A DNA stretch of 64,000 nucleotides from the NCBI RefSeq assembly GCF_003144405.1, contig NZ_PENW01000019.1, forward strand, positions 156,271 through 220,270, written 5' to 3'. The notes below the pieces were generated by a model. That model searched no databases. It was not told the origin of the DNA and saw nothing but the letters and a program-made list of their open reading frames with translations. Shown here piece after piece: positions 39,912-48,356 of this stretch (position 1 is its first letter; every line of letters starts with the position of its first letter). The DNA is from Proteus cibi (GTDB lineage Bacteria; Pseudomonadota; Gammaproteobacteria; Enterobacterales; Enterobacteriaceae). A program made the position numbers and the translations under genes.

Positions 39912-42419
39912 ATGAAAAAAAGAATAAAGCTGATCCTGATTATTATTGGCGTTATAACGTTACTGTTCCCTTTTTGGTTACCCGCCTTTTTAGTTTCAAC
40001 CTTTAGCTTGATTGATAGTGTTAATAGCAACATTCTCCCCTCATCTGTGCGCTTTGATGAGCGTAATTTCTTACTGGGAGTATGGCTAGGCTCTCTCATT
40101 ATGACGATTGTGATGTTATTGCAATCGTGGCGAGCTAAAAATATTTACTATTTATTCGGGGGGGGAGTCGTGCTTTTAATGGCACTGGGTGTGTCATTTT
40201 CCGTGATACCTAAGAATGAATTAGAAGATCGGCGTCGTTTTGTTTTACAAAATATCGAACAATCTGAATGGCAAAATTATCACTATTTCGTGGTTAATAG
40301 CGAAAATGACATTCGTAAAGCTATTCGGTCTAATCAAGCTAAAGCATTGGCATCGCTTAGCGCTATTGAAAAAGCACGAATAGCTTTACCAGGATTAGAT
40401 TATTTTAGTGATGATGTGGTTGCTGCGACAAAAGCGAAAGATGCTTATTTAGTTCATGCAAAAGGAACACCAGAACGCGCAGACGCTTTAAAAACACTCA
40501 ATTTTTATGGTGACTGGCTATTAAATCAACCTGAGATTATGGTTGCTCAGGCGCTAGCTTCCCTTTCAAAGACTCATGATGCTCAATTAGCGCAATCAGG
40601 TATTAATGTGATTGCGGTTGCACCATTATCGCCAGAGGCATGGCAAGTGTTAGCATTGACGTATATTGCTCATCGTTCTTTGGATGCGCAAATCGAAAAA
40701 GCGATGTTAGCGTTAATGGTGGCAGATACGCTGAAACAGGCTAAGCAAGGTCGTAATGATATTGCAGCACAACAATTGTTGAAAAAAGCGATTTCAGAAC
40801 TTACTGAAAATCAGCGTCAGATTTATCAGATATTACAAGCTCGAGTTATTGAAGATCGTTTTTATCGACAAAACAGTACACCACCAGAAGAAGTCACAAA
40901 GCTTGCTAATCAGAGATTACCAGTGAGCAATGCAATCAATAATGATTTAACCACCTATCTTGAAATGCAATCAATGATGGGAAAAGAGTATCCCGGAGAA
41001 GTGACGGTTGAATCACCTAATGAAGTAAAAAATTTAACTGAGATCCGTTATCCAACAATTAGAAAATATATCCCTCGTGCAGATGTTATTTTATCCGTTG
41101 ATGTCGATCCTCAAGGACGCATTTCAGGGCTCTGGGTACAAAACAGTAGTGGCGTTGATGCTTTCGATGATCAAGCTGTGAGTGTAGCTCGCCATTGGCG
41201 TTTTATGCCAAATAAAGACGGGTATCGTCAACGTGTGACTGTCCGTTTCGAAAGTACCCGCCTTGGTTGGAAAGAGTATGCCGTTAAACTGCAATCCACA
41301 TTGATAAAACTGGTTAAGGCCTATGCAAGACAAGATGCTAAAGGGGTAACACTTACCGAAAATGCTTATTCAGAATTGAAAAAACAAGCACCAGAATTAG
41401 AAGATAGAAGAGAAGAGGCTCGCTCTAGCTATGATCCTTATGCTTCTTATTACCCTAGATTATCCCAACGACAGCAAGAAAAGCGTGCAGCGTTACAAGC
41501 CATCTTAAAAGAGTTACAGACATTGCCTAATGGTGAGAATAACCATGAAAATTGGGATAACAGTATTCGCTTTTTAAATGAAAAACTCGCTCTACATCAA
41601 GATAATGCCGATATCGTGAGAACAGTGGCACGTTTTGAATTGCAATATTACAACGTAGGAACCAACAATTTAGCGAGTTCTCCTAAAATTTATCCGCAAG
41701 ATAAGGCGTATTGGCAAACCTTATTATTGCAAGCGCGTACTCATTTTGAACAGGCGATTGCATTAGAGCCCGATCGTGAAGATGTCTGGTTAGGATGGGG
41801 CATAACATGGCTTGATGAAGATCCGGAAATTGCTACGGGGGCATTTGCTAAAGCAACACAACAAAAGTCCAAAGAGAGTATTAGCTCTTTAATGCAGATG
41901 CTAGAAATGAGAATGGTGATAAGTACACTTGAAGGGGCTCGCTTAGAGCGCTATCAAACCTTACGAGCGCGAATGGATATGCGCTATTTACCTGACGACA
42001 TTGAAATTAAGCCTGAAGATGATTATCTCAGCGATGATTTAACTCAAATTCAATTAGCTCAACGTGCAATCCCTGCATCAGATCCGAATAGCAAGGTTGT
42101 TCGTTTACCGTTGAATACTGATAAAATTGTTCAATCAAACCGGACATTTAGTATTGATTTTTCATCAGCAAATATAAAAGGTAGCGATCAGATATTACCG
42201 ACAGTGAATGCACCTGTTACAGCCCCTAAAACAGGGGATATGATCTTACAACTTGATGTTGATCCTCAAGGCATTCCTACTGTGGTGTTATTGAAATCTG
42301 GTAGTGGTGATATGAGCATAGACAATGCTGTTATTGATGCCGCATATCAGTGGCGTTTTAATAGTTCACCCGCTCGAAAAGGTAATGTGTTTTTGATATC
42401 AGTTCAATTCAGTCAATAA
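39912..42419 (+). CDS. Large membrane protein with two TonB-C-type domains
   Basis: 835-residue protein, unrecognised as a named family. N-terminal hydrophobic segments occur at about 6-33, 55-75 and 80-102, then a long soluble region with a TPR-like stretch (ARTHFEQAIALEPDREDVWL, about 615-634). Two TonB C-terminal-like domains are visible: about 390-445 (SVDVDPQGRISGLWVQNSSG, ending ARHWRFMP) and about 776-834 (QLDVDPQGIPTVVLLKSGSG, ending AAYQWRFN). Their nucleotide text is also alike at the DVDPQG core. It lies 15 bases after the kinase gene, so it is the likely fourth operon member and perhaps a phosphorylated envelope partner. A strong terminator follows. Confidence 0.75.
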   Translation: MKKRIKLILIIIGVITLLFPFWLPAFLVSTFSLIDSVNSNILPSSVRFDERNFLLGVWLGSLIMTIVMLLQSWRAKNIYYLFGGGVVLLMALGVSFSVIPKNELEDRRRFVLQNIEQSEWQNYHYFVVNSENDIRKAIRSNQAKALASLSAIEKARIALPGLDYFSDDVVAATKAKDAYLVHAKGTPERADALKTLNFYGDWLLNQPEIMVAQALASLSKTHDAQLAQSGINVIAVAPLSPEAWQVLALTYIAHRSLDAQIEKAMLALMVADTLKQAKQGRNDIAAQQLLKKAISELTENQRQIYQILQARVIEDRFYRQNSTPPEEVTKLANQRLPVSNAINNDLTTYLEMQSMMGKEYPGEVTVESPNEVKNLTEIRYPTIRKYIPRADVILSVDVDPQGRISGLWVQNSSGVDAFDDQAVSVARHWRFMPNKDGYRQRVTVRFESTRLGWKEYAVKLQSTLIKLVKAYARQDAKGVTLTENAYSELKKQAPELEDRREEARSSYDPYASYYPRLSQRQQEKRAALQAILKELQTLPNGENNHENWDNSIRFLNEKLALHQDNADIVRTVARFELQYYNVGTNNLASSPKIYPQDKAYWQTLLLQARTHFEQAIALEPDREDVWLGWGITWLDEDPEIATGAFAKATQQKSKESISSLMQMLEMRMVISTLEGARLERYQTLRARMDMRYLPDDIEIKPEDDYLSDDLTQIQLAQRAIPASDPNSKVVRLPLNTDKIVQSNRTFSIDFSSANIKGSDQILPTVNAPVTAPKTGDMILQLDVDPQGIPTVVLLKSGSGDMSIDNAVIDAAYQWRFNSSPARKGNVFLISVQFSQ

Positions 42420-42445
42420 TGACTCTTTAATTAAATAATGTTATA

Positions 42446-42484
42446 AAAAACCTCCTTTTTTGTTAGTAAAAAGGAGGTTTTCTT
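42446..42484 (+). terminator. Rho-independent terminator of the kinase operon
   Basis: Stem AAAACCTCCTTTTT / AAAAAGGAGGTTTT with T-rich tail, 26 bases after the TonB-C protein gene. Confidence 0.9.
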
Positions 42485-42523
42485 TTATTCAGTGATTTTC
42501 TAACTTATTGAAAGTCATAAAAT

Positions 42524-42539
42524 TGTTATCTAGATCACA
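42524..42539 (+). promoter_or_regulatory. CRP-like site upstream of btsT
   Basis: TGTTA-TCTAGA-TCACA matches the CRP consensus TGTGA-N6-TCACA at nine of ten core positions. btsT is CRP-dependent in E. coli. Confidence 0.6.
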
Positions 42540-42566
42540 AAAAAATCACCATTTAAAAATAGCAGA

Positions 42567-42615
42567 ACCACTTAACTGAGAAAATAGACCGCTTAATTCG
42601 TTATACAACCGCTAA
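42567..42615 (+). promoter_or_regulatory. BtsR (YehT)-like direct repeats upstream of btsT
   Basis: ACCACTTA at 42567-42574 and ACCGCTTA at 42588-42595, separated by exactly 13 bases, match the published BtsR motif ACC(G/A)CT(C/T)A in direct repeat. A third near-copy ACCGCTAA lies at 42608-42615. This predicts control by the pyruvate-sensing BtsS/BtsR system. Confidence 0.8.
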
Positions 42616-42755
42616 GAGATTTAATCACACCATTCCAGTGTAAGAATTCTTATTATGTAGCTGCGGGCAGTTATCTCTCATATTCGCTCAAATCATTCTC
42701 TACTGTCCCGCATTACTCTTTGGCTGTTCGGTCTTGCCTGAAAAAAAGGTGTCTC

Positions 42756-44906
42756 ATGAACAAAAATGCATTTTTAAAGCACGTACCTTGGGTGATCCTC
42801 GGGATTATTGGTGCTTTTTGTCTTTCAGTGGTTGCACTTCGTCGTGGTGAACACGTCAGTGCGCTGTGGATAGTTGTTGCTTCTGTTGCTGTTTATTTAG
42901 TTGCTTATCGTTATTACAGTCTGTACATCGCTCAAAAAGTGATGAAACTGGACCCAACTAGAGCAACACCTTCTGTTGTCAATAATGACGGTTTGAACTA
43001 TGTTCCAACTAACCGTTATGTTTTATTTGGTCACCACTTTGCGGCTATCGCGGGTGCAGGTCCTTTAGTTGGACCCGTTCTTGCTGCGCAAATGGGGTAC
43101 TTACCGGGTACACTTTGGTTATTAGCCGGGGTTGTACTTGCTGGTGCCGTACAAGACTTTATGGTGTTGTTTATTTCAACACGCCGTAATGGTAACTCAC
43201 TTGGCGAGATGATAAAGAAAGAGATGGGTCCTATTCCGGGTACTATCGCTTTATTCGGCTGTTTCCTTATCATGATCATCATTCTTGCGGTGCTTGCACT
43301 TATCGTTGTTAAAGCCTTAGCAGAAAGCCCATGGGGTGTGTTTACTGTTTGTTCAACAGTACCTATTGCCCTGTTTATGGGTATCTATATGCGTTATATC
43401 CGTCCAGGTCGTGTCGGTGAAGTCTCGGTTATCGGTATTGTATTACTGATTGCTGCGATTTGGTTTGGTGGTGTGATTGCCCACGACCCATATTGGGGAC
43501 CTGCGCTAACCTTTAAAGATACAACCATCACCTTTGGTCTTATTGGTTATGCTTTCGTTTCTGCATTACTGCCAGTTTGGTTGATCCTCGCTCCGCGTGA
43601 TTACTTAGCGACGTTCCTGAAAATTGGGGTTATCGTTGGTTTAGCAGTTGGTATTGTTATCCTAAACCCTGAACTGAAAATGCCAGCGGTTACTCAATAT
43701 GTCGATGGTACAGGGCCGTTATGGAAAGGGGCTTTATTCCCATTCTTATTTATCACTATCGCTTGTGGTGCCGTTTCTGGTTTCCACGCACTGATTGCTT
43801 CAGGTACAACACCTAAACTTATCGCCAATGAAATGGATGCGCGTTTTATCGGTTATGGTGCAATGTTAATGGAATCATTCGTTGCGATCATGGCGTTAGT
43901 CGCTGCATCCATCATTGAACCCGGTCTGTATTTTGCAATGAATACACCACCAGCAGGTTTAGGTATTACTATGCCAAACCTTCATGAATTAGGGGGCGAA
44001 AATACCGCAGTTATTATGGAGCAGTTAAGAGAAGTTACTGTTCATACTGCTGCAACGGTGAGTTCATGGGGCTTCGTTATTTCGCCAGAAGAAATTCTAC
44101 AAACGGCGAAAGATATTGGTGAGCCTTCTGTATTAAACCGTGCTGGTGGTGCGCCTACCTTAGCAGTTGGTATCGCGATGGTATTCCATAAAATCATTCC
44201 TGCTGCGGATATGGGCTTCTGGTATCACTTTGGTATCTTGTTTGAAGCGCTCTTTATTTTAACAGCGTTAGATGCGGGTACACGTTCTGGCCGCTTTATG
44301 TTCCAAGACTTGTTAGGTAACTTTATCCCTTACCTGAAGAAAACAAACTCGTTCATTCCCGGTGTGATTGGTACCGCGGGTTGTGTAGGATTATGGGGAT
44401 ATCTGTTATACCAAGGTGTTGTTGACCCATTAGGCGGTGTTAAGAGCTTATGGCCACTGTTTGGTATTTCAAACCAAATGTTAGCGGCAGTTGCTCTGGT
44501 ATTAGGTACTGTTATCTTAGTTAAGATGAAACGTACTAAATATATCTGGGTGACAGTGGTTCCAGCCGTATGGTTATTAATTTGTACAACATGGGCATTA
44601 GGTCTGAAACTTCTCAGCGATGATCCACAAATGGAAGGTTTCTTCTACTTAGCAAATGAATACAAAGCGAAGATCTTAGCAGGTGGTGCCGACTTAACTG
44701 CGGCTGAAATTACCAATATGAACCATATTGTAATTAATAACTACACCAATGCTGGCTTAAGTATTCTGTTCTTAGTGGTTGTTTACAGCATCATTTTCTA
44801 CGGTTTCCGTACCGCAATGAAAGCACGTAAAAACCCAGAAGAAACAGCACAAGAAACACCGTATGTTCCTATGCCAAAAGATGTAAAAGTGTCCTCAGGT
44901 CACTAA
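42756..44906 (+). CDS. btsT: BtsT pyruvate/proton symporter (CstA family)
   Basis: Inner-membrane pyruvate transporter, 716 residues, equal in length to E. coli BtsT (YjiY) and longer than CstA (701). About 16 hydrophobic helices are present, with the family signature FGHHFAAIAGAGPLVGPVLA (about 90-109) and GAVSGFHALIASGTTPKLIA. The start MNKNAFLKHVPWVILGIIGA agrees with BtsT. ATG 42756 follows AAGGTG; the frame open from 42720 has no site. The downstream yjiX-yjiA pair and the upstream BtsR-like repeats and CRP site support btsT over cstA. Confidence 0.94.
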   Translation: MNKNAFLKHVPWVILGIIGAFCLSVVALRRGEHVSALWIVVASVAVYLVAYRYYSLYIAQKVMKLDPTRATPSVVNNDGLNYVPTNRYVLFGHHFAAIAGAGPLVGPVLAAQMGYLPGTLWLLAGVVLAGAVQDFMVLFISTRRNGNSLGEMIKKEMGPIPGTIALFGCFLIMIIILAVLALIVVKALAESPWGVFTVCSTVPIALFMGIYMRYIRPGRVGEVSVIGIVLLIAAIWFGGVIAHDPYWGPALTFKDTTITFGLIGYAFVSALLPVWLILAPRDYLATFLKIGVIVGLAVGIVILNPELKMPAVTQYVDGTGPLWKGALFPFLFITIACGAVSGFHALIASGTTPKLIANEMDARFIGYGAMLMESFVAIMALVAASIIEPGLYFAMNTPPAGLGITMPNLHELGGENTAVIMEQLREVTVHTAATVSSWGFVISPEEILQTAKDIGEPSVLNRAGGAPTLAVGIAMVFHKIIPAADMGFWYHFGILFEALFILTALDAGTRSGRFMFQDLLGNFIPYLKKTNSFIPGVIGTAGCVGLWGYLLYQGVVDPLGGVKSLWPLFGISNQMLAAVALVLGTVILVKMKRTKYIWVTVVPAVWLLICTTWALGLKLLSDDPQMEGFFYLANEYKAKILAGGADLTAAEITNMNHIVINNYTNAGLSILFLVVVYSIIFYGFRTAMKARKNPEETAQETPYVPMPKDVKVSSGH

Positions 44907-44926
44907 TTTAGGTAGCTAGGTTAAAC

Positions 44927-44952
44927 CCCCGTGCTGGCTTGCCAGTGCGGGG
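44927..44952 (+). other. Intercistronic hairpin between btsT and yjiX
   Basis: CCCCGTGCTGG / CCAGTGCGGGG pairs over 11 positions with two G-U wobbles and a four-base loop, just before the yjiX ribosome site AGGAG. No T tract is present, so it may stabilise btsT mRNA or lower downstream expression. Confidence 0.6.
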
Positions 44953-44966
44953 CTTAGGAGAAACTT

Positions 44967-45173
44967 ATGTTTGGTAATTTAGGACAAGCTGGAAAATATC
45001 TAGGACAAGCAGCACGTATGCTAATAGGTATTCCTGATTACGATAATTATGTGCAACACATGAAGGATAACCATCCAGATAAGCCTGTTATGACCTATAA
45101 CGAGTTTTTCCGTGAGCGTCAGGAAGCCCGTTATGGCGGTGGTGATGGTAAAGGCGGTTTTCGCTGTTGCTAA
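44967..45173 (+). CDS. yjiX: YjiX small Cys-tailed protein (YbdD/YjiX family)
   Basis: 68-residue protein reading [20 protein letters not shown], then [20 protein letters not shown] and a C-terminal [14 protein letters not shown]. coli YjiX is nearly identical in pattern and ends with the same Cys-Cys. It is found beside btsT and yjiA; the molecular role is unknown. The ATG at 44967 has AGGAG eight bases upstream. It is probably co-transcribed with btsT, from which it is separated by a hairpin. Confidence 0.95.
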   Translation: MFGNLGQAGKYLGQAARMLIGIPDYDNYVQHMKDNHPDKPVMTYNEFFRERQEARYGGGDGKGGFRCC

Positions 45174-45192
45174 TGATCCGTAAAGGAGACAA

Positions 45193-46176
45193 ATGATGGA
45201 ACCTATTGCAGTGACAATTCTGACTGGTTTTTTAGGATCAGGAAAGACAACACTTTTACGTCATATGCTTAATGAAGAGCATGGCTATAAAATTGCCGTT
45301 ATTGAAAATGAATTTGGTGAAGTCCCTATTGATGATGAAATCATTGGTGATAGAGCCACTCAAATTAAAACACTGACCAATGGTTGTATTTGCTGTAGTA
45401 AATCGAATGAATTAGAAGACACGCTATTAGACTTATGTGACAGTTTGGATCGCGGTGAAATCGAGTTTGATAGATTAGTTATTGAATGCACGGGTATGGC
45501 TGATCCAGGTCCTATTAGCCAAACATTCTTTTCTCATGAGATCATCTGCCAGCGCTACTTATTAGATGGCATTATCACGCTTGTTGATAATGTTCACGCT
45601 CAACAACAACTGGATCAATTTACGATAGCCCAATCACAAATTGGTTATGCTGACCGCATTCTGTTAACGAAAACAGATGTCACGCCAGCCTCTCCTGAAT
45701 TAATGGCACGATTAAGACGTATTAATGCCAGAGCACCTGTACACACCGTTATTCATGGGCAAGTTGATTTAGGACTACTGTTTAACGTAAAAGGTTTTAT
45801 GTTGAACGATAATCTCGATGTAAAACAGCCCCTGTTTCGTTATCAGGCGGATAAGCAAGATGATATCAGCTCGATTGTATTAAAATTTGATTATCCTGTT
45901 GAGTTACAAGAAGTTTCAGATGTAATGGAAAAATTATTATTAAGCTTTGCTGATAATCTTTTGCGTTATAAAGGGATATTAAATATCAAAGACCAACCTA
46001 ATCGTTTGTTATTCCAAGGTGTACAACGCCTTTATAGTGCTGATTGGGATAGACCGTGGAATGAAGATGAAACTCGTCAAAGTACATTGGTCTTTATTGG
46101 TATTCAATTACCAGAAGAAGAGATAAGAGCCAATTTTGATGCATTGATGCCTAACACAGAAGAAAAGGCTCATTAA
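45193..46176 (+). CDS. yjiA: YjiA, COG0523 metal-handling GTPase
   Basis: G3E-family P-loop GTPase of 327 residues. Walker A GFLGSGKTTLLRHM (about 13-26), metal-binding NGCICC (CxCC, about 65-70), switch ECTGMADPGP and the G4-like LTKTD motif are intact, followed by a C-terminal CobW-type domain. E. coli YjiA binds zinc and other metals; the client is unknown. AGGAG at 45183 suits the ATG at 45193, though the next ATG at 45196 is equally plausible. It is the last gene of btsT-yjiX-yjiA and is followed by a terminator. Confidence 0.94.
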   Translation: MMEPIAVTILTGFLGSGKTTLLRHMLNEEHGYKIAVIENEFGEVPIDDEIIGDRATQIKTLTNGCICCSKSNELEDTLLDLCDSLDRGEIEFDRLVIECTGMADPGPISQTFFSHEIICQRYLLDGIITLVDNVHAQQQLDQFTIAQSQIGYADRILLTKTDVTPASPELMARLRRINARAPVHTVIHGQVDLGLLFNVKGFMLNDNLDVKQPLFRYQADKQDDISSIVLKFDYPVELQEVSDVMEKLLLSFADNLLRYKGILNIKDQPNRLLFQGVQRLYSADWDRPWNEDETRQSTLVFIGIQLPEEEIRANFDALMPNTEEKAH

Positions 46177-46306
46177 CCTAATACCCTGTAGTGAGTGTTA
46201 GAAAGCAGTAAGAAGTAAGAAGTAACCGTAGTAGCCGTAAATAGCAGTAACGAATATTGATAAGCTCCTGACTTGAGGAGGGTCCTGTTCCTAGGATCTT
46301 ATTTTT

Positions 46307-46344
46307 CACCCCATAATAACCAACATTATGGGGTGCTTTTTTTT
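46307..46344. terminator. Terminator between convergent yjiA and the desulfidase gene
   Basis: Perfect 11-base stem CACCCCATAAT / ATTATGGGGTG with a seven-base loop, followed by CTTTTTTTT on the plus strand. The minus-strand side is less T-rich, so it chiefly ends yjiA transcripts. Confidence 0.88.
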
Positions 46345-46355
46345 AAATGCTCAAA

Positions 46356-47678
46356 TTAACCATTAGCAACGGCTTTATATTCCATGATCTCAATAATTTG
46401 AATATCGGTATGTTGCATTGCACGGCTTGCTAGTGCACATAGATTTTCAATTGTAGAATCAACATCATGAGCGACAATACCGTCATTACCTGTCACATAA
46501 GTGTTGTCTAGAGCCATTAACACAGCTTTGTAAGCTGCACTCGCGCCTGTTGAGACTTTCATCGCACAGCTATTTGAAGCACCATCACAAATCACACCGC
46601 TGATATCGCCAATCATGCTACTGATTGCCATCGCCATAGATTCATAACGTTCATCCATTAGCCACGCAATTGCACCTGCGGCACCCATTGATGCGGTTGT
46701 TGCTGCACATAATGCAGATAGTGCAGGGAATTTATGGTGAATATAAATAGCCAGTAAATGGGAAAGCATTAATGCTCTTGCCATTTTCTCTTCGCCAACT
46801 TGTAAATATTCAGCGACCACCACAACCGGCATCGTTGCAGCAATACCTTGGTTACCTGAGCCAGAGTTACTCATTGCGGGTAAAACGGCACCTCCCATAC
46901 GAGCATCAGACGCAGCAGAAGTACGGATCATGATTTCTGATAATAAATCTTTTGCCAATAAGCCACGCTGTTGTTGGCGTTGTAAAGTTTGCCCAATATG
47001 TAAACCATAAGTATTGTTCAAACCTTCTTTTGATAACGCATCATTTAAGTGTGCTGACTCAAGAATAAAAGAAATTTCTTCTACTGGTGTTTGGGTAACA
47101 AACTGGTAAATTTCTTGAGTATTAGTTTGGGCTAACGTTTCTTTGATTTCGCAAGGTGATGCAGACTGTTCTGTGCCAGCACAAGTGTTATCAAGAACAA
47201 CATGACCGTTATGAATAATTTTAACAATATTAGTGTGGTTACCTGCAATAATGACAGTTGCACTGTTTTCACTGTCTTCAACAGTCACTTCGCTATATAG
47301 AACTTCTTGGCACGCTTTTTTAATCGAAACATTCACAATGCCTGCCGCTAATAGTGCTTTGCTTTGCTCAACGTGCTCTGACGTTGCATGCTTTAATACT
47401 TCAAGACCGGCTTTACAATCGCCCCCTACAGCACCTAGGCTTGCTGCAATGGATAATCCCACCATGCCTGTACCCGGTACAGTTACGCCCATACCATTTT
47501 TCATTAAATTAGGAGAGACTTCTGCACTAATGCGGGTAATAGAGTGTTGTAAGTAACTCGCTGCTGTTGCAGCCGCTAATGCAAGCGAAATAGGTTCTGT
47601 ACAACCTAAAGCGGGTTTGACTTGTTGCTTAACTGCCGCTATCAATATTTTCCAACGAGAAGATAATTGTTCTTTCAT
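46356..47678 (-). CDS. cyuA: CyuA/YhaM-type L-cysteine desulfidase (UPF0597)
   Basis: Cytosolic Fe-S enzyme splitting L-cysteine to pyruvate, ammonia and sulfide, 440 residues (E. coli CyuA 436). Conserved blocks are [20 protein letters not shown] (about 18-37), [40 protein letters not shown], and [20 protein letters not shown] with the conserved cysteines. The start ATG at 47678 gives the family length; the open frame extends to 47711. No cyuP transporter gene is adjacent, unlike E. coli. DecR, encoded at 14.2 kb, is the likely regulator by analogy. Pyruvate made here links to the neighbouring btsT theme only by inference. Confidence 0.92.
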   Translation of the reverse strand: MKEQLSSRWKILIAAVKQQVKPALGCTEPISLALAAATAASYLQHSITRISAEVSPNLMKNGMGVTVPGTGMVGLSIAASLGAVGGDCKAGLEVLKHATSEHVEQSKALLAAGIVNVSIKKACQEVLYSEVTVEDSENSATVIIAGNHTNIVKIIHNGHVVLDNTCAGTEQSASPCEIKETLAQTNTQEIYQFVTQTPVEEISFILESAHLNDALSKEGLNNTYGLHIGQTLQRQQQRGLLAKDLLSEIMIRTSAASDARMGGAVLPAMSNSGSGNQGIAATMPVVVVAEYLQVGEEKMARALMLSHLLAIYIHHKFPALSALCAATTASMGAAGAIAWLMDERYESMAMAISSMIGDISGVICDGASNSCAMKVSTGASAAYKAVLMALDNTYVTGNDGIVAHDVDSTIENLCALASRAMQHTDIQIIEIMEYKAVANG

Positions 47679-48356
47679 TGCATGCATCCAATAAACAGTA
47701 TGAGAATTCAACGGGTTATTCTATTTTTAATACAAACATCATACTGAATTTATGGGAGAAAGTTTTTTCTGAATTTACTAAGATTGTATAAAATTTGAGA
47801 AAATATTCCCTTTCTTAACTTCAAGATTGGTAATTTTTTCTCTACCAAAGATAAGGCAACCGTTTTGACTCTCTTGCAATATTTATCCATAAAAAGATGG
47901 GGTATTTTATGCTTTTTATTAAAGATAAGGGGTAATAAATAAAAGGGAATGAGAGGATTTTTAATATCTAATAATGAGATTAAACAAAAATGCAATAGAA
48001 TGAATACACCATTCTATTGCTAGTATAATTATCATACTTAATGTGGGCTAACTCAGAATAGTTAAAATAAATGGCAATGAGTGAGTGCATTTAATATGCA
48101 TGTCATCATTTTAACAAAATAAATAATAGACGTTTTGTTTTCTGCTGTATAAGAATAATATCTTATTATTTTGTTAATATTTTCAAAAAATTATTAAATT
48201 TTCTTTCATCGTTAAAATAAGCGAATAAATATATTTTCAATAAAATATAACTAAATTTTTATTTATGGAAATAACAATAAATTATCTTCACTTATTTTTA
48301 ATATGTTTATTATTTGAAAATAACCTGAAGCAAAAATTATGCTTCAGGTATATTTA
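47679..48356. other. Long AT-rich gap between cyuA and the dcuC-like gene
   Basis: 678 bases, very AT-rich. An 81-codon minus-strand frame (47750-47995) has no ribosome site and is not called. The right end holds the terminator of the dcuC-like gene (48324-48348). The cyuA promoter should lie near 47700-47800. Nothing else is recognised. Confidence 0.5.
48324..48348 (-). terminator. Terminator of pepT-dcuC
   Basis: Perfect nine-base stem CCTGAAGCA / TGCTTCAGG with a seven-base loop. On the minus strand it is followed by TTATTTTC, nine bases after the dcuC-like stop codon. Confidence 0.8.

Larger units (their letters stand above)
42420..42755. other. Regulatory region upstream of btsT
   Basis: 336 bases containing the terminator of the preceding operon, a CRP-like site and BtsR-like direct repeats (all annotated). 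No gene is present. Confidence 0.6.

Noticed and set aside
42756..44906. Calling the carbon-starvation gene cstA
   Set aside because: Length 716, adjacent yjiX-yjiA, and BtsR-like repeats upstream favour btsT.
46201..46260. Repeated AGTAA-type text after yjiA
   Set aside because: Only a few imperfect short repeats; no spacer structure, so not a CRISPR array or a defined tandem repeat.
47750..47995. 81-codon minus-strand frame in the cyuA-dcuC gap
   Set aside because: No ribosome site, AT-rich Ile/Leu/Lys composition as expected from random AT-rich DNA.
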